This document shows, piece after piece, positions 34,990-43,657 of a DNA stretch of 64,000 nucleotides (positions are counted from its first letter, which is position 1; every line of letters starts with the position of its first letter). This DNA comes from Nostoc sp. ATCC 53789. GTDB taxonomy: Bacteria > Cyanobacteriota > Cyanobacteriia > Cyanobacteriales > Nostocaceae. The notes below the pieces were generated by a model. That model searched no databases. It had not been told where the DNA came from and saw nothing but the letters and a program-made list of their open reading frames with translations. Both the position numbers and the translations under genes were made by a program. The stretch spans positions 5,002,501-5,066,500 of the forward strand of contig NZ_CP046703.1 of the NCBI RefSeq assembly GCF_009873495.1. The letters are read 5' to 3'.

Positions 34990-35937
34990 GTGGCGCAGTT
35001 TCAGATTGAATGTGTAGAGTCGAATACTGAAGAAAGTCGGAACCATTACAGTAAATTTGTTCTGGAACCTCTAGAACGCGGTCAAGGAACAACGGTTGGC
35101 AACGCACTACGGCGGGTTTTACTGTCTAACCTAGAAGGTACAGCAGTTACAGCAGTGCGGATTGCAGGCGTTTCACACGAGTTTGCCACAGTTCCGGGCG
35201 TGCGGGAAGATGTACTGGAAATCCTCATGAAAATGAAGGAAGTTATCCTCAAAAACTATTCCTCACAGCCTCAGATTGGTAGATTACTCGTTAGCGGCCC
35301 AGCAACAATTACTGCGGCACATTTTGATTTACCTAGTGAAGTAGAAGTCATCGATCAGACCCAGTATGTAGCCACCATCGCTGAAGGTGGAAAGCTGGAA
35401 ATGGAATTTCGGATCGAGAAGGGCAAAGGCTATCGCACTGTAGAGCGAGGACGTGAGGAAGCCACATCGTTGGATTTTCTCCAAATCGACTCAATATTTA
35501 TGCCAGTGCGAAAAGTCAACTATAGTGTTGAAGAATCTCGTGGGGAAGGCTTGATTCCAAAAGACCGACTACTGTTGGAAGTTTGGACAAATGGCAGTAT
35601 TTCTCCTCAAGAAGCACTATCTTCTGCTGCTGCGATCTTGGTAGATTTATTCAACCCGTTGAAAGACATCTCCCTAGAACCAACAGACACAGGTTCGGAT
35701 ATTCCAGACGATCCAACTGCCCAGATACCCATCGAAGAGTTACAACTTTCCGTGCGGGCATATAACTGTCTCAAACGGGCACAAGTTAACTCTGTGGCAG
35801 ATTTGTTGGATTATACCCAAGAAGACCTCTTAGAAATTAAGAACTTTGGGCAGAAATCAGCAGAAGAAGTCGTGGAAGCTTTGCAGCGACGCTTGGGCAT
35901 CACCCTGCCAATGGAAAGAGGCTCTAAACACCCTTAA
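34990..35937 (+). CDS. rpoA: RNA polymerase alpha subunit
   Basis: The alpha subunit dimerises to start RNA polymerase assembly and contacts UP elements and activators. The 315-residue protein has the N-terminal domain (FVLEPLERGQGTTVGNALRR) and the C-terminal domain with two HhH units (ELQLSVRAYNCLKRAQVNSV and LLEIKNFGQKSAEEV). GTG start. Confidence 0.98.
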   Translation: MAQFQIECVESNTEESRNHYSKFVLEPLERGQGTTVGNALRRVLLSNLEGTAVTAVRIAGVSHEFATVPGVREDVLEILMKMKEVILKNYSSQPQIGRLLVSGPATITAAHFDLPSEVEVIDQTQYVATIAEGGKLEMEFRIEKGKGYRTVERGREEATSLDFLQIDSIFMPVRKVNYSVEESRGEGLIPKDRLLLEVWTNGSISPQEALSSAAAILVDLFNPLKDISLEPTDTGSDIPDDPTAQIPIEELQLSVRAYNCLKRAQVNSVADLLDYTQEDLLEIKNFGQKSAEEVVEALQRRLGITLPMERGSKHP

Positions 35938-35968
35938 GAAAAACCTTCATAATTCATAGTGCATAATT

Positions 35969-36319
35969 ATGCGTCACCGTTGTCGCGTCAAAAAACTCAG
36001 TAAACCAGCCGATCAACGCCGTGCTTTACTGCGATCGCTCGCCACCGAGCTGATCCGTCATGGTAAGATCACCACCACTTTAATTAGAGCGAAAGTTCTA
36101 AGAAGTGAAGTGGAAAAAATGATTACCCTAGCCAAAAATGGCTCCTTGTCAGCACGTCGGGAAGCCCTTGGCTATATCTTCGACAAACAACTGGTTCACG
36201 CTCTGTTTGAGCAAGCTCCAACTCGATATGGCGATCGCCAGGGCGGTTATACCCGCATCCTGCGTACCGTACCGCGTCGGGGTGATAATGCAAAAATGGC
36301 AATAATTGAATTGGTTTAA
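35969..36319 (+). CDS. rplQ: 50S ribosomal protein L17
   Basis: L17 lies near the tunnel exit. The 116 residues have MRHRCRVKKLSKPADQRRALLR, TTLIRAKVLRSEVEKMI, and RILRTVPRRGDNAKMAIIEL. It follows rpoA by 31 bp. Confidence 0.98.
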   Translation: MRHRCRVKKLSKPADQRRALLRSLATELIRHGKITTTLIRAKVLRSEVEKMITLAKNGSLSARREALGYIFDKQLVHALFEQAPTRYGDRQGGYTRILRTVPRRGDNAKMAIIELV

Positions 36320-36407
36320 GTCATTGGTCATTGGTCATTAGTCATTGGTCATTAGTGAATAACAAAGGACAAGTGACAAAGGACAAATGACAAAGGACAA
36401 AATCTGT
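36320..36407. repeat. heptamer repeat, rplQ-truA spacer
   Basis: GTCATTG/GTCATTA units followed by AACAAAGGACAAGTGACAAAGG units. The AAAGGA closest to truA lies about 15 bases before its ATG. Confidence 0.8.
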
Positions 36408-37256
36408 ATGTTAGAAAGCCACCAGCCTACACAAACTCATCGAGTAGCCTTGGTAATCCAATACCTGGGCACTCATTTTCATGGCTGGCAACGGCAAAAA
36501 CAACACCGGACAGTCCAAGAAGAGATTGAAATTGCGATCGCTACTATTCTTGGGCATCATGTAACATTACACGGTGCTGGGCGAACCGATTCTGGAGTTC
36601 ACGCTGCTGCTCAAGTAGCCCATTTTGAAGCAACAGGTTTTATTCCGCCTCACAAGTGGGCAACAATCCTCAACAGCTACCTGCCGCCAGATATATTAAT
36701 CAGGGCTTCAGCTAGTGTCGATAACCGTTGGCACGCTCGCTTTAGTGCAGCCTATCGACGGTATCGCTACACAATATATACTGAAGATCGGCTTAACTTG
36801 TTTGTAAGACCCTTCAGTTGGCATTATTATTATGCACCCCTGGATGAATCTTTAATCCAAGCTGCCTTGAAACCTCTCTTGGGAAAGCATCACTTAGCTG
36901 CTTTTCACCGTGCAGGCTCAAAGCGATCGCATTCCTGGGTAGAGGTGCAAGCAGCAGAGTGTCGTCGCAGTGGGCCATTTATCCATATTGAAATACAGGC
37001 AGATGGATTTTTGTATGGCATGGTACGGCTGTTGGTAGGGATGCTGGTAGAAGTAGGTTCTGGACAACGAACACTTTCTAGCTTCACCGAACTCTGGAAA
37101 GAAGAACGCCGGGAAGAAGTGAAATATGCCGCACCGCCTCAAGGCTTGTGTTTGTTGCGAGTCGGCTATCCCGATTTTCCCTTTCCAAAAGAGATTTGGT
37201 ACGACACCTTGCCAAAGTTCGTCACTAGTCAAGAGTCATTAGTCATTGGTCAGTAG
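36408..37256 (+). CDS. truA: tRNA pseudouridine(38-40) synthase
   Basis: TruA converts U38-U40 of tRNA anticodon stems to pseudouridine. From the ATG at 36408 it has 282 residues; an ATG at 36387 would add seven repeat-derived codons. The catalytic Asp lies in GAGRTDSGVHA near residue 60. The FSWHYYYAP and FLYGMVRLLVGML segments are typical. The last residues are read through heptamer repeat. Confidence 0.96.
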   Translation: MLESHQPTQTHRVALVIQYLGTHFHGWQRQKQHRTVQEEIEIAIATILGHHVTLHGAGRTDSGVHAAAQVAHFEATGFIPPHKWATILNSYLPPDILIRASASVDNRWHARFSAAYRRYRYTIYTEDRLNLFVRPFSWHYYYAPLDESLIQAALKPLLGKHHLAAFHRAGSKRSHSWVEVQAAECRRSGPFIHIEIQADGFLYGMVRLLVGMLVEVGSGQRTLSSFTELWKEERREEVKYAAPPQGLCLLRVGYPDFPFPKEIWYDTLPKFVTSQESLVIGQ

Positions 37257-37372
37257 AGACGCGATTAATCGCGTCTGTACAAAAGTCATTAGTGAATAAC
37301 AAAGGACAACTGACAAATGACAAAAGACAAATGACTAATGACAAATTAAAAATGACAAAGGACAAATGACAA
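37236..37372. repeat. heptamer repeats around a 20-bp palindrome, truA-rplM spacer
   Basis: GTCATTAGTCATTGGTC units begin within the truA 3' end, are interrupted by the palindrome at 37257-37276, and resume with GACAACTGACAAATGAC units up to the rplM start. The palindrome looks inserted into the heptamer array. Confidence 0.8.
37257..37276. repeat. 20-bp perfect palindrome, copy 2
   Basis: Identical to 14379-14398 (AGACGCGATTAATCGCGTCT). The truA stop codon (TAG, 37254-37256) lies directly before it. Confidence 0.85.
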
Positions 37373-37834
37373 ATGACAACAGTTAAAACATACCTTCCTT
37401 CTCAAGCAACCCTTGAGCGTGAGTGGTACATAGTAGATGCCACCGATAAACGTCTCGGTCGCCTCGCCAGCGAAATCGCCCAGGTATTGAGAGGCAAAAA
37501 GAAACCCGAATATACACCTCATCTAGATACAGGTGACTTCGTAATCGTCATCAATGCCGAAAAAGTAGCAGTCACAGGCAAAAAGCGTACTCAAAAGCTT
37601 TACCGCCGCCATTCTGGTCGTCCCGGTGGGATGAAAACCGAAACTTTCGCTAAACTGCAAGACCGCATACCAGAGCGGATTTTAGAGCAAGCTGTTAAAG
37701 GTATGCTACCTAAAAATAGCCTCGGTAAACAGTTGTTCACCAAGCTAAAAGTTTACGCTGGGCCTACGCATCCCCATGATGCTCAAAAACCTAAAGAACT
37801 AAAAGTTAATACAATTCCTGGAGAAGAAAATTAA
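37373..37834 (+). CDS. rplM: 50S ribosomal protein L13
   Basis: L13 is an early 50S assembly protein. The 153 residues have EREWYIVDATDKRLGRLASEIA, GDFVIVINAEKVAVTGKK, and the RHSGRPGG segment. The ATG itself lies at the end of a heptamer array, and an out-of-frame ATG lies seven bases before it. The stop shares one base with the rpsI start. Confidence 0.97.
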   Translation: MTTVKTYLPSQATLEREWYIVDATDKRLGRLASEIAQVLRGKKKPEYTPHLDTGDFVIVINAEKVAVTGKKRTQKLYRRHSGRPGGMKTETFAKLQDRIPERILEQAVKGMLPKNSLGKQLFTKLKVYAGPTHPHDAQKPKELKVNTIPGEEN

Positions 37835-38250
37835 TGGTAGTAGCAGATGCCAATAGCGGTCGCGCCGTATACTGGGGTACTGGCCGTCGTAAGAACGCAG
37901 TAGCACGGGTACGCTTGGTTCCAGGAACCGGTCAACTGACTGTGAACGGTAAAGATGGAAACTTGTATTTCCAATTCAACCCCAACTACCTGGGAGTGAT
38001 CAAAGCACCCCTGGAAACTCTGGGACTAGAAAACGAATATGACATTTTGGTAAAAGCAGAAGGCGGCGGCTTGACCGGACAGGCTGATTCTGTTCGTTTG
38101 GGAGTTGCTCGTGCTTTGTGCCAACTAGACCCAGACAACCGCCCACCTTTGAAAACCGAAGGTTATTTGACTCGCGATCCGAGAGCAAAAGAGCGGAAGA
38201 AATATGGTTTACATAAAGCCCGGAAAGCGCCTCAGTACTCTAAGCGTTAG
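37834..38250 (+). CDS. rpsI: 30S ribosomal protein S9
   Basis: S9's C-terminal tail reaches the P-site tRNA anticodon loop. The 138 residues have AVYWGTGRRKNAVARVRL, TGQADSVRLGVARAL, and the terminal RKKYGLHKARKAPQYSKR with the tRNA-contacting Lys-Arg end. It overlaps rplM by one base. Confidence 0.98.
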   Translation: MVVADANSGRAVYWGTGRRKNAVARVRLVPGTGQLTVNGKDGNLYFQFNPNYLGVIKAPLETLGLENEYDILVKAEGGGLTGQADSVRLGVARALCQLDPDNRPPLKTEGYLTRDPRAKERKKYGLHKARKAPQYSKR

Positions 38251-38280
38251 AAATTGGGCATTGGTAAAGAAGGTGATAGA

Positions 38281-38341
38281 TTACAGGGGACAGGTGATAG
38301 TTTTCTGTTACCTGTAACCTGTTCCCTTCTCCCTTCTTCTA
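38281..38341. repeat. CAGGTGATAG/TACCTGTAACCTG fold-back repeat
   Basis: ACAGGGGACAGGTGATAG and TTACCTGTAACCTGTTCCC form an imperfect inverted repeat between rpsI and rpmE. The same CCTGTTACC motif family occurs at 18400-18450. It could act as a terminator. Confidence 0.5.
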
Positions 38342-38396
38342 GCTGCAATTGAACGCTGAAAGTTATAATTTATATAGATTCATCACAAAAAGAACA

Positions 38397-38639
38397 ATGG
38401 CTAAAGCTGATATTCACCCCAAGTGGTATCCAGATGCTAAAGTTTACTGCAACGGTCAAGTTGTTATGACCATTGGCTCTACCAAGCCAGAATTGCATGT
38501 AGATGTTTGGTCTGGAAATCACCCATTTTACACCGGCACTCAGAAGATTATTGACACTGAGGGTCGAGTAGAGCGCTTCCTCCGCAAGTACGGTATGAGC
38601 AGCACTCAAACATCTGGCGACGAACAAGACAAAAAGTAG
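38397..38639 (+). CDS. rpmE: 50S ribosomal protein L31
   Basis: L31 bridges the 50S central protuberance and the 30S head. The 80-residue protein starts at the ATG at 38397 (MAKADIHPKWYPDAKVYCNG). The frame is open upstream. It keeps only the single Cys in YCNG, so it is a form without the four-Cys zinc site. VDVWSGNHPFYTGTQKI is the family core. Confidence 0.95.
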   Translation: MAKADIHPKWYPDAKVYCNGQVVMTIGSTKPELHVDVWSGNHPFYTGTQKIIDTEGRVERFLRKYGMSSTQTSGDEQDKK

Positions 38640-38742
38640 CGAGTTGGCTCTGCTGTTAACGACGGCCCTGCATCAGCTGGGTCGATTTTCATTTATATGC
38701 TCGAGCCAATTTGTTATTTTTTAAGGAGCGATCGCACTCGTC

Positions 38743-39840
38743 ATGGCTGAATCATACTTACTGGACAAACTAAAATCCGTTGAACAAACTTTTAATGAAT
38801 TAACACGTCGTCTTGGCGACCCCGATACCGCTAGCAATCCTGATGAATATCAAGAAATTGCTAAGTCTCGTTCTTCTTTGGAAGAGGTTGTTGATACTTA
38901 TGAAATTTGGAAAACAGCCCAAGAAGACTTGACCGGAGCGCGTCAGGTTTACAAAGAATCTGCAAGTGACCCAGAGTTGCAAGAAATGGCATCACTGGAA
39001 GTAAAAGAACTTGAAGAAAAAATAGAACATTTAGAGTCTCGCTTGAAAGTCTTACTGCTACCACGCGACCCCAATGATGAAAAGAATATCATGTTGGAAA
39101 TTCGCGCTGGTACTGGTGGCGATGAAGCAAGCATTTGGGCTGGTGATTTGATGCAGATGTACACCCGCTATGCCCAGACTCAAGGTTGGAAAGTTTCTCT
39201 AGTGAGCGAATCTCGTGGAGAAATGGGTGGCTGGAAAGAGGTCATTCTCGAAATTAAAGGTAATGATGTTTACAGCCAGCTAAAGTTTGAAGCTGGGGTG
39301 CATCGTGTGCAGCGCGTGCCGGCAACTGAATCTGGGGGACGGGTTCATACTTCCACAGCTACCGTGGCGATTATGCCAGAGGTGGATGATGTGGAAATTC
39401 ACATTGATCCGAAAGATATTGAAATGACTACAGCCCGTTCTGGTGGTGCTGGTGGACAAAACGTCAACAAGGTGGAAACAGCCGTTGACTTGATGCACAA
39501 ACCAACGGGAATACGCATTTTCTGTACAGAAGAACGCAGCCAGTTGCAAAACAAAGAACGGGCGATGCAAATTCTGCGGGCGAAGTTGTATGACATTAAG
39601 TTAGGCGAACAACAAGCAGCTGTTACTTCCATGCGGCGATCGCAGGTTGGTACTGGATCGCGATCGGAAAAAATTCGCACCTATAATTATAAAGATAACC
39701 GCGCTACCGATCATCGGTTAGGTCAGAATTATTCCCTTACCCCTGTTTTGGATGGTGATTTAGAAACGCTTATCCAATCTTGTATATCTCTAGACCAACA
39801 AGAACGTCTGGCGGAGTTAGCGACTTCTGCCGCTAACTAA
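38743..39840 (+). CDS. prfA: peptide chain release factor 1
   Basis: RF1 reads UAA and UAG. The 365-residue protein has the tripeptide anticodon PAT (RVPATESGGR, near residue 195) and the catalytic GGQ in SGGAGGQNVNKVETAVD near 240. RAGTGGDEASIW is also conserved. It ends the co-directional run that starts at rplC. A GGAG and a HIP1 site precede the ATG. Confidence 0.98.
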   Translation: MAESYLLDKLKSVEQTFNELTRRLGDPDTASNPDEYQEIAKSRSSLEEVVDTYEIWKTAQEDLTGARQVYKESASDPELQEMASLEVKELEEKIEHLESRLKVLLLPRDPNDEKNIMLEIRAGTGGDEASIWAGDLMQMYTRYAQTQGWKVSLVSESRGEMGGWKEVILEIKGNDVYSQLKFEAGVHRVQRVPATESGGRVHTSTATVAIMPEVDDVEIHIDPKDIEMTTARSGGAGGQNVNKVETAVDLMHKPTGIRIFCTEERSQLQNKERAMQILRAKLYDIKLGEQQAAVTSMRRSQVGTGSRSEKIRTYNYKDNRATDHRLGQNYSLTPVLDGDLETLIQSCISLDQQERLAELATSAAN

Positions 39841-39849
39841 TTTCTGCTG

Positions 39850-40296
39850 TTAAATATCCTGTAAAACCACTTGTTGTACTGTTGCTTTTAACACAGACAG
39901 GTGGTTTTCTAATATCGCGTGGAGTATATCTTCTATTTCACTGGGATAATGATAATAGGCAAATTCGTACTTCATAACGTAATTTAACTTCGCCCATTCC
40001 TTTAGGGTTTCACAAGTATAAATTAGCTTTTCCACTTCTTCTTGCCAACGTGCAAAAATCCGGTAGCTAAAAAAGCTGCTGCATATATTGCCTTTTGCAT
40101 CCCAGTAGGAAATACACACTTGATGCTTCAGAAGGTGGATTTTTTTGATTTGCTTAACATCATAGCCTTTAACTTTTAAAGCTTCTTTGGTTTCTGTGTC
40201 AGAAATGTTCCACTGTTCTGGTTTAATTTTATTAGTGGCTATAAGGTTTTTACCTTTGCGGCGATATTGATTAATTTTGCGTGGCTTGCGAAACAT
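39850..40296 (-). CDS. hypothetical protein
   Basis: This 148-residue protein is not recognised. It has a very basic N-terminus (RKPRKINQYRRKGKN), a central part with Cys residues, and an aromatic stretch (MKYEFAYYHYPSEIED) followed by a C-terminal helix. It converges with prfA with only nine bases between the two stops. No signal peptide or membrane helix is seen. Confidence 0.65.
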   Translation of the reverse strand: MFRKPRKINQYRRKGKNLIATNKIKPEQWNISDTETKEALKVKGYDVKQIKKIHLLKHQVCISYWDAKGNICSSFFSYRIFARWQEEVEKLIYTCETLKEWAKLNYVMKYEFAYYHYPSEIEDILHAILENHLSVLKATVQQVVLQDI

Positions 40297-40475
40297 GATG
40301 CACCTTCGATATTATTTCTCGCAGCAAAGTCTAGCTACTAGCACAACCGCCGTAGCAAACTAAGTTTTTTGGGTTGATTAAAGATAGATGGGTTATTCTA
40401 CTAGCTTGATGCCTATAGTTGCCGATTTACAACCAGAGATATAGTTTAGTACTAAAACACAAGGCTGTCAATATA

Positions 40476-40510
40476 AAAGTAAACTTGTAATATTGAAAGT
40501 AGACTTGTAA
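40476..40510. promoter_or_regulatory. two direct repeats before the XRE gene
   Basis: AAAGTAAACTTGTAA (40476-40490) and AAAGTAGACTTGTAA (40496-40510) differ at one base and start 20 bases apart, close to two helical turns. They lie 26-60 bp before the XRE start codon and are a good candidate for an autoregulatory operator. Confidence 0.55.
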
Positions 40511-40535
40511 ATAAAGTTGGCTAGCTATATAAGCA

Positions 40536-40898
40536 GTGAAGATCGAAAGCAAACAAAAACTGATTGAAATCATTAAACTAGCTCGCGGTTCAATGAGTCA
40601 GCGAGCATTTGGTAAGCTTTTGGGGGTATCTGCTACTGCTGTTCAGATGTGGGAAAAAGGTGTGAAGGTTCCAGATACAGAAAATTTGGCTCGAATCGCA
40701 TCGAAAGCAGGCTACACAATGGAAGAGTTAATCAGCTGCATAGATGGCAAGCCAATTCCAGAAACCTCAGATTTGAGTCTGATTCTTAGACAAATCCAGC
40801 ACATGCCTTTGGCCCAAGTGGCTCAGATCGTCCAAGCTGCGGCAGATAGATTGGCAGCTGTGGCTGAAGCATCTGGGGATGAAGCAAAAGCAAGTTGA
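40536..40898 (+). CDS. XRE-family HTH regulator
   Basis: This 120-residue protein starts with GTG. The helix-turn-helix at about residues 19-50 reads MSQRAFGKLLGVSATAVQMW followed by EKGVKVPD, a typical Cro/CI-type domain. The C-terminal half is an Ala/Gln-rich helical region that may dimerise. Two near-identical direct repeats just upstream suggest that it regulates itself. It is monocistronic as far as I can see. Confidence 0.85.
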   Translation: MKIESKQKLIEIIKLARGSMSQRAFGKLLGVSATAVQMWEKGVKVPDTENLARIASKAGYTMEELISCIDGKPIPETSDLSLILRQIQHMPLAQVAQIVQAAADRLAAVAEASGDEAKAS

Positions 40899-41015
40899 AT
40901 ATTAAAATAATTCGTAACTCGTAATTCGTAATTAAGTTTTTTAAGGGCGATTTAGGGGACTTCCAAATAAAACAATATCCCAAAACTAACGCGAAAATTC
41001 TCTCTATCTCTTCTC

Positions 41016-41036
41016 CCTCTGTGTTCTCTGTGGTTC
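41016..41036. repeat. dispersed CTCTGTGTTCTCTGTGGTTC repeat
   Basis: The complement (GAACCACAGAGAACACAGAG) recurs in longer form at 62711-62740. It is a common short interspersed sequence in Nostoc-type spacers. The rest of 40899-41125 has no gene. Confidence 0.55.
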
Positions 41037-41125
41037 GTTTATTTGGATAATTTATTTCTTGGAAGTCCTTAGCATAAAATTGGCTCAAACTAGCTCGTGG
41101 TTTCTTGCTGTCAAGATTCAACTCT

Positions 41126-41584
41126 ATGGATAAACCTTTTTTGTATGACCAAGATTTCTATGGCTGGACACAGCAGCAGGCTAAAGCGTTAGAGCAGAGG
41201 CTAGTTATGGAACTAGACTGGCAACACCTGCAAGAGGAAATTCAAGCTTTGGGGAGACAGGAATATCGGGAACTCGTGAGTCGTCTGAGTGTATTACTTG
41301 GTCATCTCTTGAAGTGGGAGTATCAACCCGAACAACGCTCTCGCAGTTGGTTTTTAACAATTCGAGAACAGCGCCGCGCCATTCATAGGCATCTGCGGCA
41401 GAACCATAGCTTAAACTCTCGAATCGAAGAAGCCTTGTTAGATGGCTTTGAAGCGGGAGTTGATTTGGCGCTACGAGAAACTAACTTACCATTACGAACT
41501 TTTCCAGAGCATTGCCCGTATTTATTTGATGATGCGATCGCAGACAATTTTCTGTGCGATACTCGTCAAGACTGGGAAGGATAA
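41126..41584 (+). CDS. DUF29-family protein
   Basis: This is a DUF29 protein of 152 residues from the ATG at 41126. The family pattern is present: YDQDFYGWTQQQAKALEQ, LDWQHLQEEIQALGRQEY, LLGHLLKWEYQPEQRSRSW, and a C-terminal CPYLFDDAIADNFL. DUF29 proteins are all-helical, are found in many copies in cyanobacteria, and have no known function. The frame opens seven codons earlier, but the family starts here. Confidence 0.88.
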   Translation: MDKPFLYDQDFYGWTQQQAKALEQRLVMELDWQHLQEEIQALGRQEYRELVSRLSVLLGHLLKWEYQPEQRSRSWFLTIREQRRAIHRHLRQNHSLNSRIEEALLDGFEAGVDLALRETNLPLRTFPEHCPYLFDDAIADNFLCDTRQDWEG

Positions 41585-41637
41585 TTCCTACCTTTTTCCT
41601 TACGATCATTTGTTATTTAGAGACACGTTATTATTTG

Positions 41638-42375
41638 TCAATAAATAATAGAAACTAGTTTTTCAAAATCTTGGAAATCGCAGCTTTGCTCTTTTTTAAC
41701 ATCTTGAACATATATATTGTAATACAGTTTATTTTCTTTAAATTTGAAGAAATATCCTACTATGGGTAACTGCTCACCTTTAAGTCTGAAAACTATTCTG
41801 TTAAGTTTATATTTTCCATATTGATTAACAAGATAAATAAAGCTATCAAAACTTCCATTTACAGCTTTTTCAAATTCTAGTAGATTTTTACCGAATTTAT
41901 TAGAACTTTGCAAGATTAAAGGTGGTATATCTTCAAGACTATTGAGCTTATTTCTCGTAAACACTGCGTCTTTTTTTATATAAGCAATAATTTGATGATA
42001 GTTGTATAAAATACCAATTTCTGAACAAGATTTTTTTAGATATCTTTCAATCTGCTTCTCATGATTACGCAAATTTTCTTCTTCTCGCTTTATTTCTACA
42101 ATCATTATAGGAGGTGAATATGGTTTAAAATATTCATTTTGTACAGTTTTATATAATTCTATGTCATGATAATCAGACTCAATTTTAATATCAATTTTGC
42201 TTGGAAATAATCCACTTTCATTTACTAAAAAATAGATAAACAATTGTCTAACTTTTTCTTCTGGTCGTCCATCTAGAACAATTTCCCTGCCTTTAATCAA
42301 ACACTTTGTATATTCTGCATAGTTTCTCCTATATATATTTAGTTTTCTAGATATTTCTTCACTTAAGCTAGTCAT
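41638..42375 (-). CDS. HsdR-N/PD-(D/E)XK-like nuclease
   Basis: This 245-residue protein resembles the N-terminal nuclease domain of type I restriction R subunits (HSDR_N). The pattern is EKVRQLFIYFLVNESGLFP (the R-subunit helix), IDIKIESDYHDIEL, then PPIMIVEIKREEENLRNHE, where EIK is the ExK half of the PD-(D/E)XK motif, and QIERYLKKSCSEIGILYNYHQIIAYI. It has no helicase part. It lies 91 bp downstream of the broken GTPase gene on the same strand and would have formed an operon with it. A defence nuclease is likely; activity is unproven. Confidence 0.75.
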   Translation of the reverse strand: MTSLSEEISRKLNIYRRNYAEYTKCLIKGREIVLDGRPEEKVRQLFIYFLVNESGLFPSKIDIKIESDYHDIELYKTVQNEYFKPYSPPIMIVEIKREEENLRNHEKQIERYLKKSCSEIGILYNYHQIIAYIKKDAVFTRNKLNSLEDIPPLILQSSNKFGKNLLEFEKAVNGSFDSFIYLVNQYGKYKLNRIVFRLKGEQLPIVGYFFKFKENKLYYNIYVQDVKKEQSCDFQDFEKLVSIIY

Positions 42376-42466
42376 AGATAGTTAGATTTATTTATCAACT
42401 GGTTATCGGGACGCAATGTTATTGCATCCCTTATTATTTACCATGCAATTTAAAATTGCTTTCTGT

Positions 42467-43597
42467 CTATTTTTCTCCGAAAAAGCTTAAGATTTTAGTA
42501 ACTAATTCTGCCCAATACTGTCCTGCTTTAATCTCTAAAAATGTATTTAGGCTTTGCTCAGTTTCAAGTTCGTGCTTCAATGTCTGACATACATTATCTA
42601 CATATTTTTCACCTTGAGGTCTTTCCCTACCTTTTTCATTAATTAAAGCTATCCAGAAATCAGAATCTTCGCTTTGAGGTGATAATTTTCTTATAGCTTC
42701 ATATTGAATTTCTACACCTACTTCACTTATAAAATTGTCATAAAATGAGTTAAATTGTACGACTAATTCAGGGATAAATGTTTTTAAAGATTCATTTGCA
42801 GATGTAAGCTCATTAAGGATGTTTTCTAATTCCTGTTTTGCTTGTTTGGTAAACTTCTTCAACATTTCGTCTTCATTTCTTCCCTCAGCAATAACTCTCA
42901 TATCGTAATATATATCTATATTTCTTGGCTCATAGTAACCGAAGTTTCTGTGGATAGCATGTTTAGTATTCCATGCCCGATAAACGGTACGATAGTATTC
43001 AACATATTTATCAATAAAATCTTTATAAACAAAACTAGGTACTCTTTTATTCAAATATCTTAAATCTTTGATCTTCTGAATTGCATTTTCAATTGCCTTG
43101 ATTTCTGATATTGTTAAAGCATCACCATTTTTGATTCTGGTAAAACTTTCTTTAATATCCTTAATTTCTTCTAATAAAATATTTTGTCTACGTTCTACTA
43201 CACCTCCTATAGCTTCAATAAATTCATTTTTATCTGTCTGTATATCTTCTTCGCTGTATATATCATCACGGTAGTACCTCAAAGCATCATAGAATAAGAT
43301 ATTTTCTAGGAAGAAATCTAAGTTCAACTTTTGGAAGGTATCTTGAATCTCATCTGTTTTGATTTGAATTCCTCTATCATAATCTCCATCACATTCATGC
43401 ACTTTTTCAGGTTCATCTTTATGAGGTAATACCAAAGTTACGAATCTATGATGAAAATCTTTGGATTTAGATGTAAGGTGATAACCTATTAATTTACTGA
43501 TATTAGCTTCAGGAGCAGCAGCGAAGGGAGTTACAAAGAGACAGATAGTATCCTGATTTTCAATATATCTCTGTAAGTCTTTACGAATAGGATTTTC
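42467..43597 (-). pseudogene. 3' part of GTPase gene cut by IS66
   Basis: This frame runs on from the GTPase half at 45145-46091 once the IS is removed. It starts in the 8-bp duplication with codons for ENPIRKDLQRYIENQDT, just after the G3 motif. It then carries TICLFVTPFAAAPEAN, a TLVLPHKDEPEK stretch that may hold the G4 site, and a long helical stalk (about 300 residues) with KQELENILNELTSANESL. Such an order fits a dynamin-like or other large GTPase. A chance ATG at 43627, inside the IS end, could allow a truncated product. Confidence 0.85.
43590..43597. repeat. IS66 target-site duplication, left copy
   Basis: GGATTTTC borders the left end of the IS. It is identical to 45145-45152. Eight bases is the usual duplication length of IS66-family elements. 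Confidence 0.95.
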
Positions 43598-43611
43598 GTA
43601 AGGATTCAGGT
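43598..43611. repeat. IS66 left inverted repeat
   Basis: GTAAGGATTCAGGT; the first bases GTAAG fit IS66-family ends. The transposase ATG follows about 46 bp downstream. Confidence 0.93.
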
Positions 43612-43657
43612 GCTGGGGTATTGACAAGTGTGGTAGGGGAAGCAGAATATAGCAATT

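Noticed and set aside
22306..37372. CRISPR array in the spacer repeats
   Set aside because: Units are seven bases and tandem, without unique spacers of 30-40 bp; no cas genes lie nearby.
40300..40535. tRNA-like fold before the XRE gene
   Set aside because: No T-loop GTTC or paired acceptor stem could be found; I saw no tRNA anywhere in the window.
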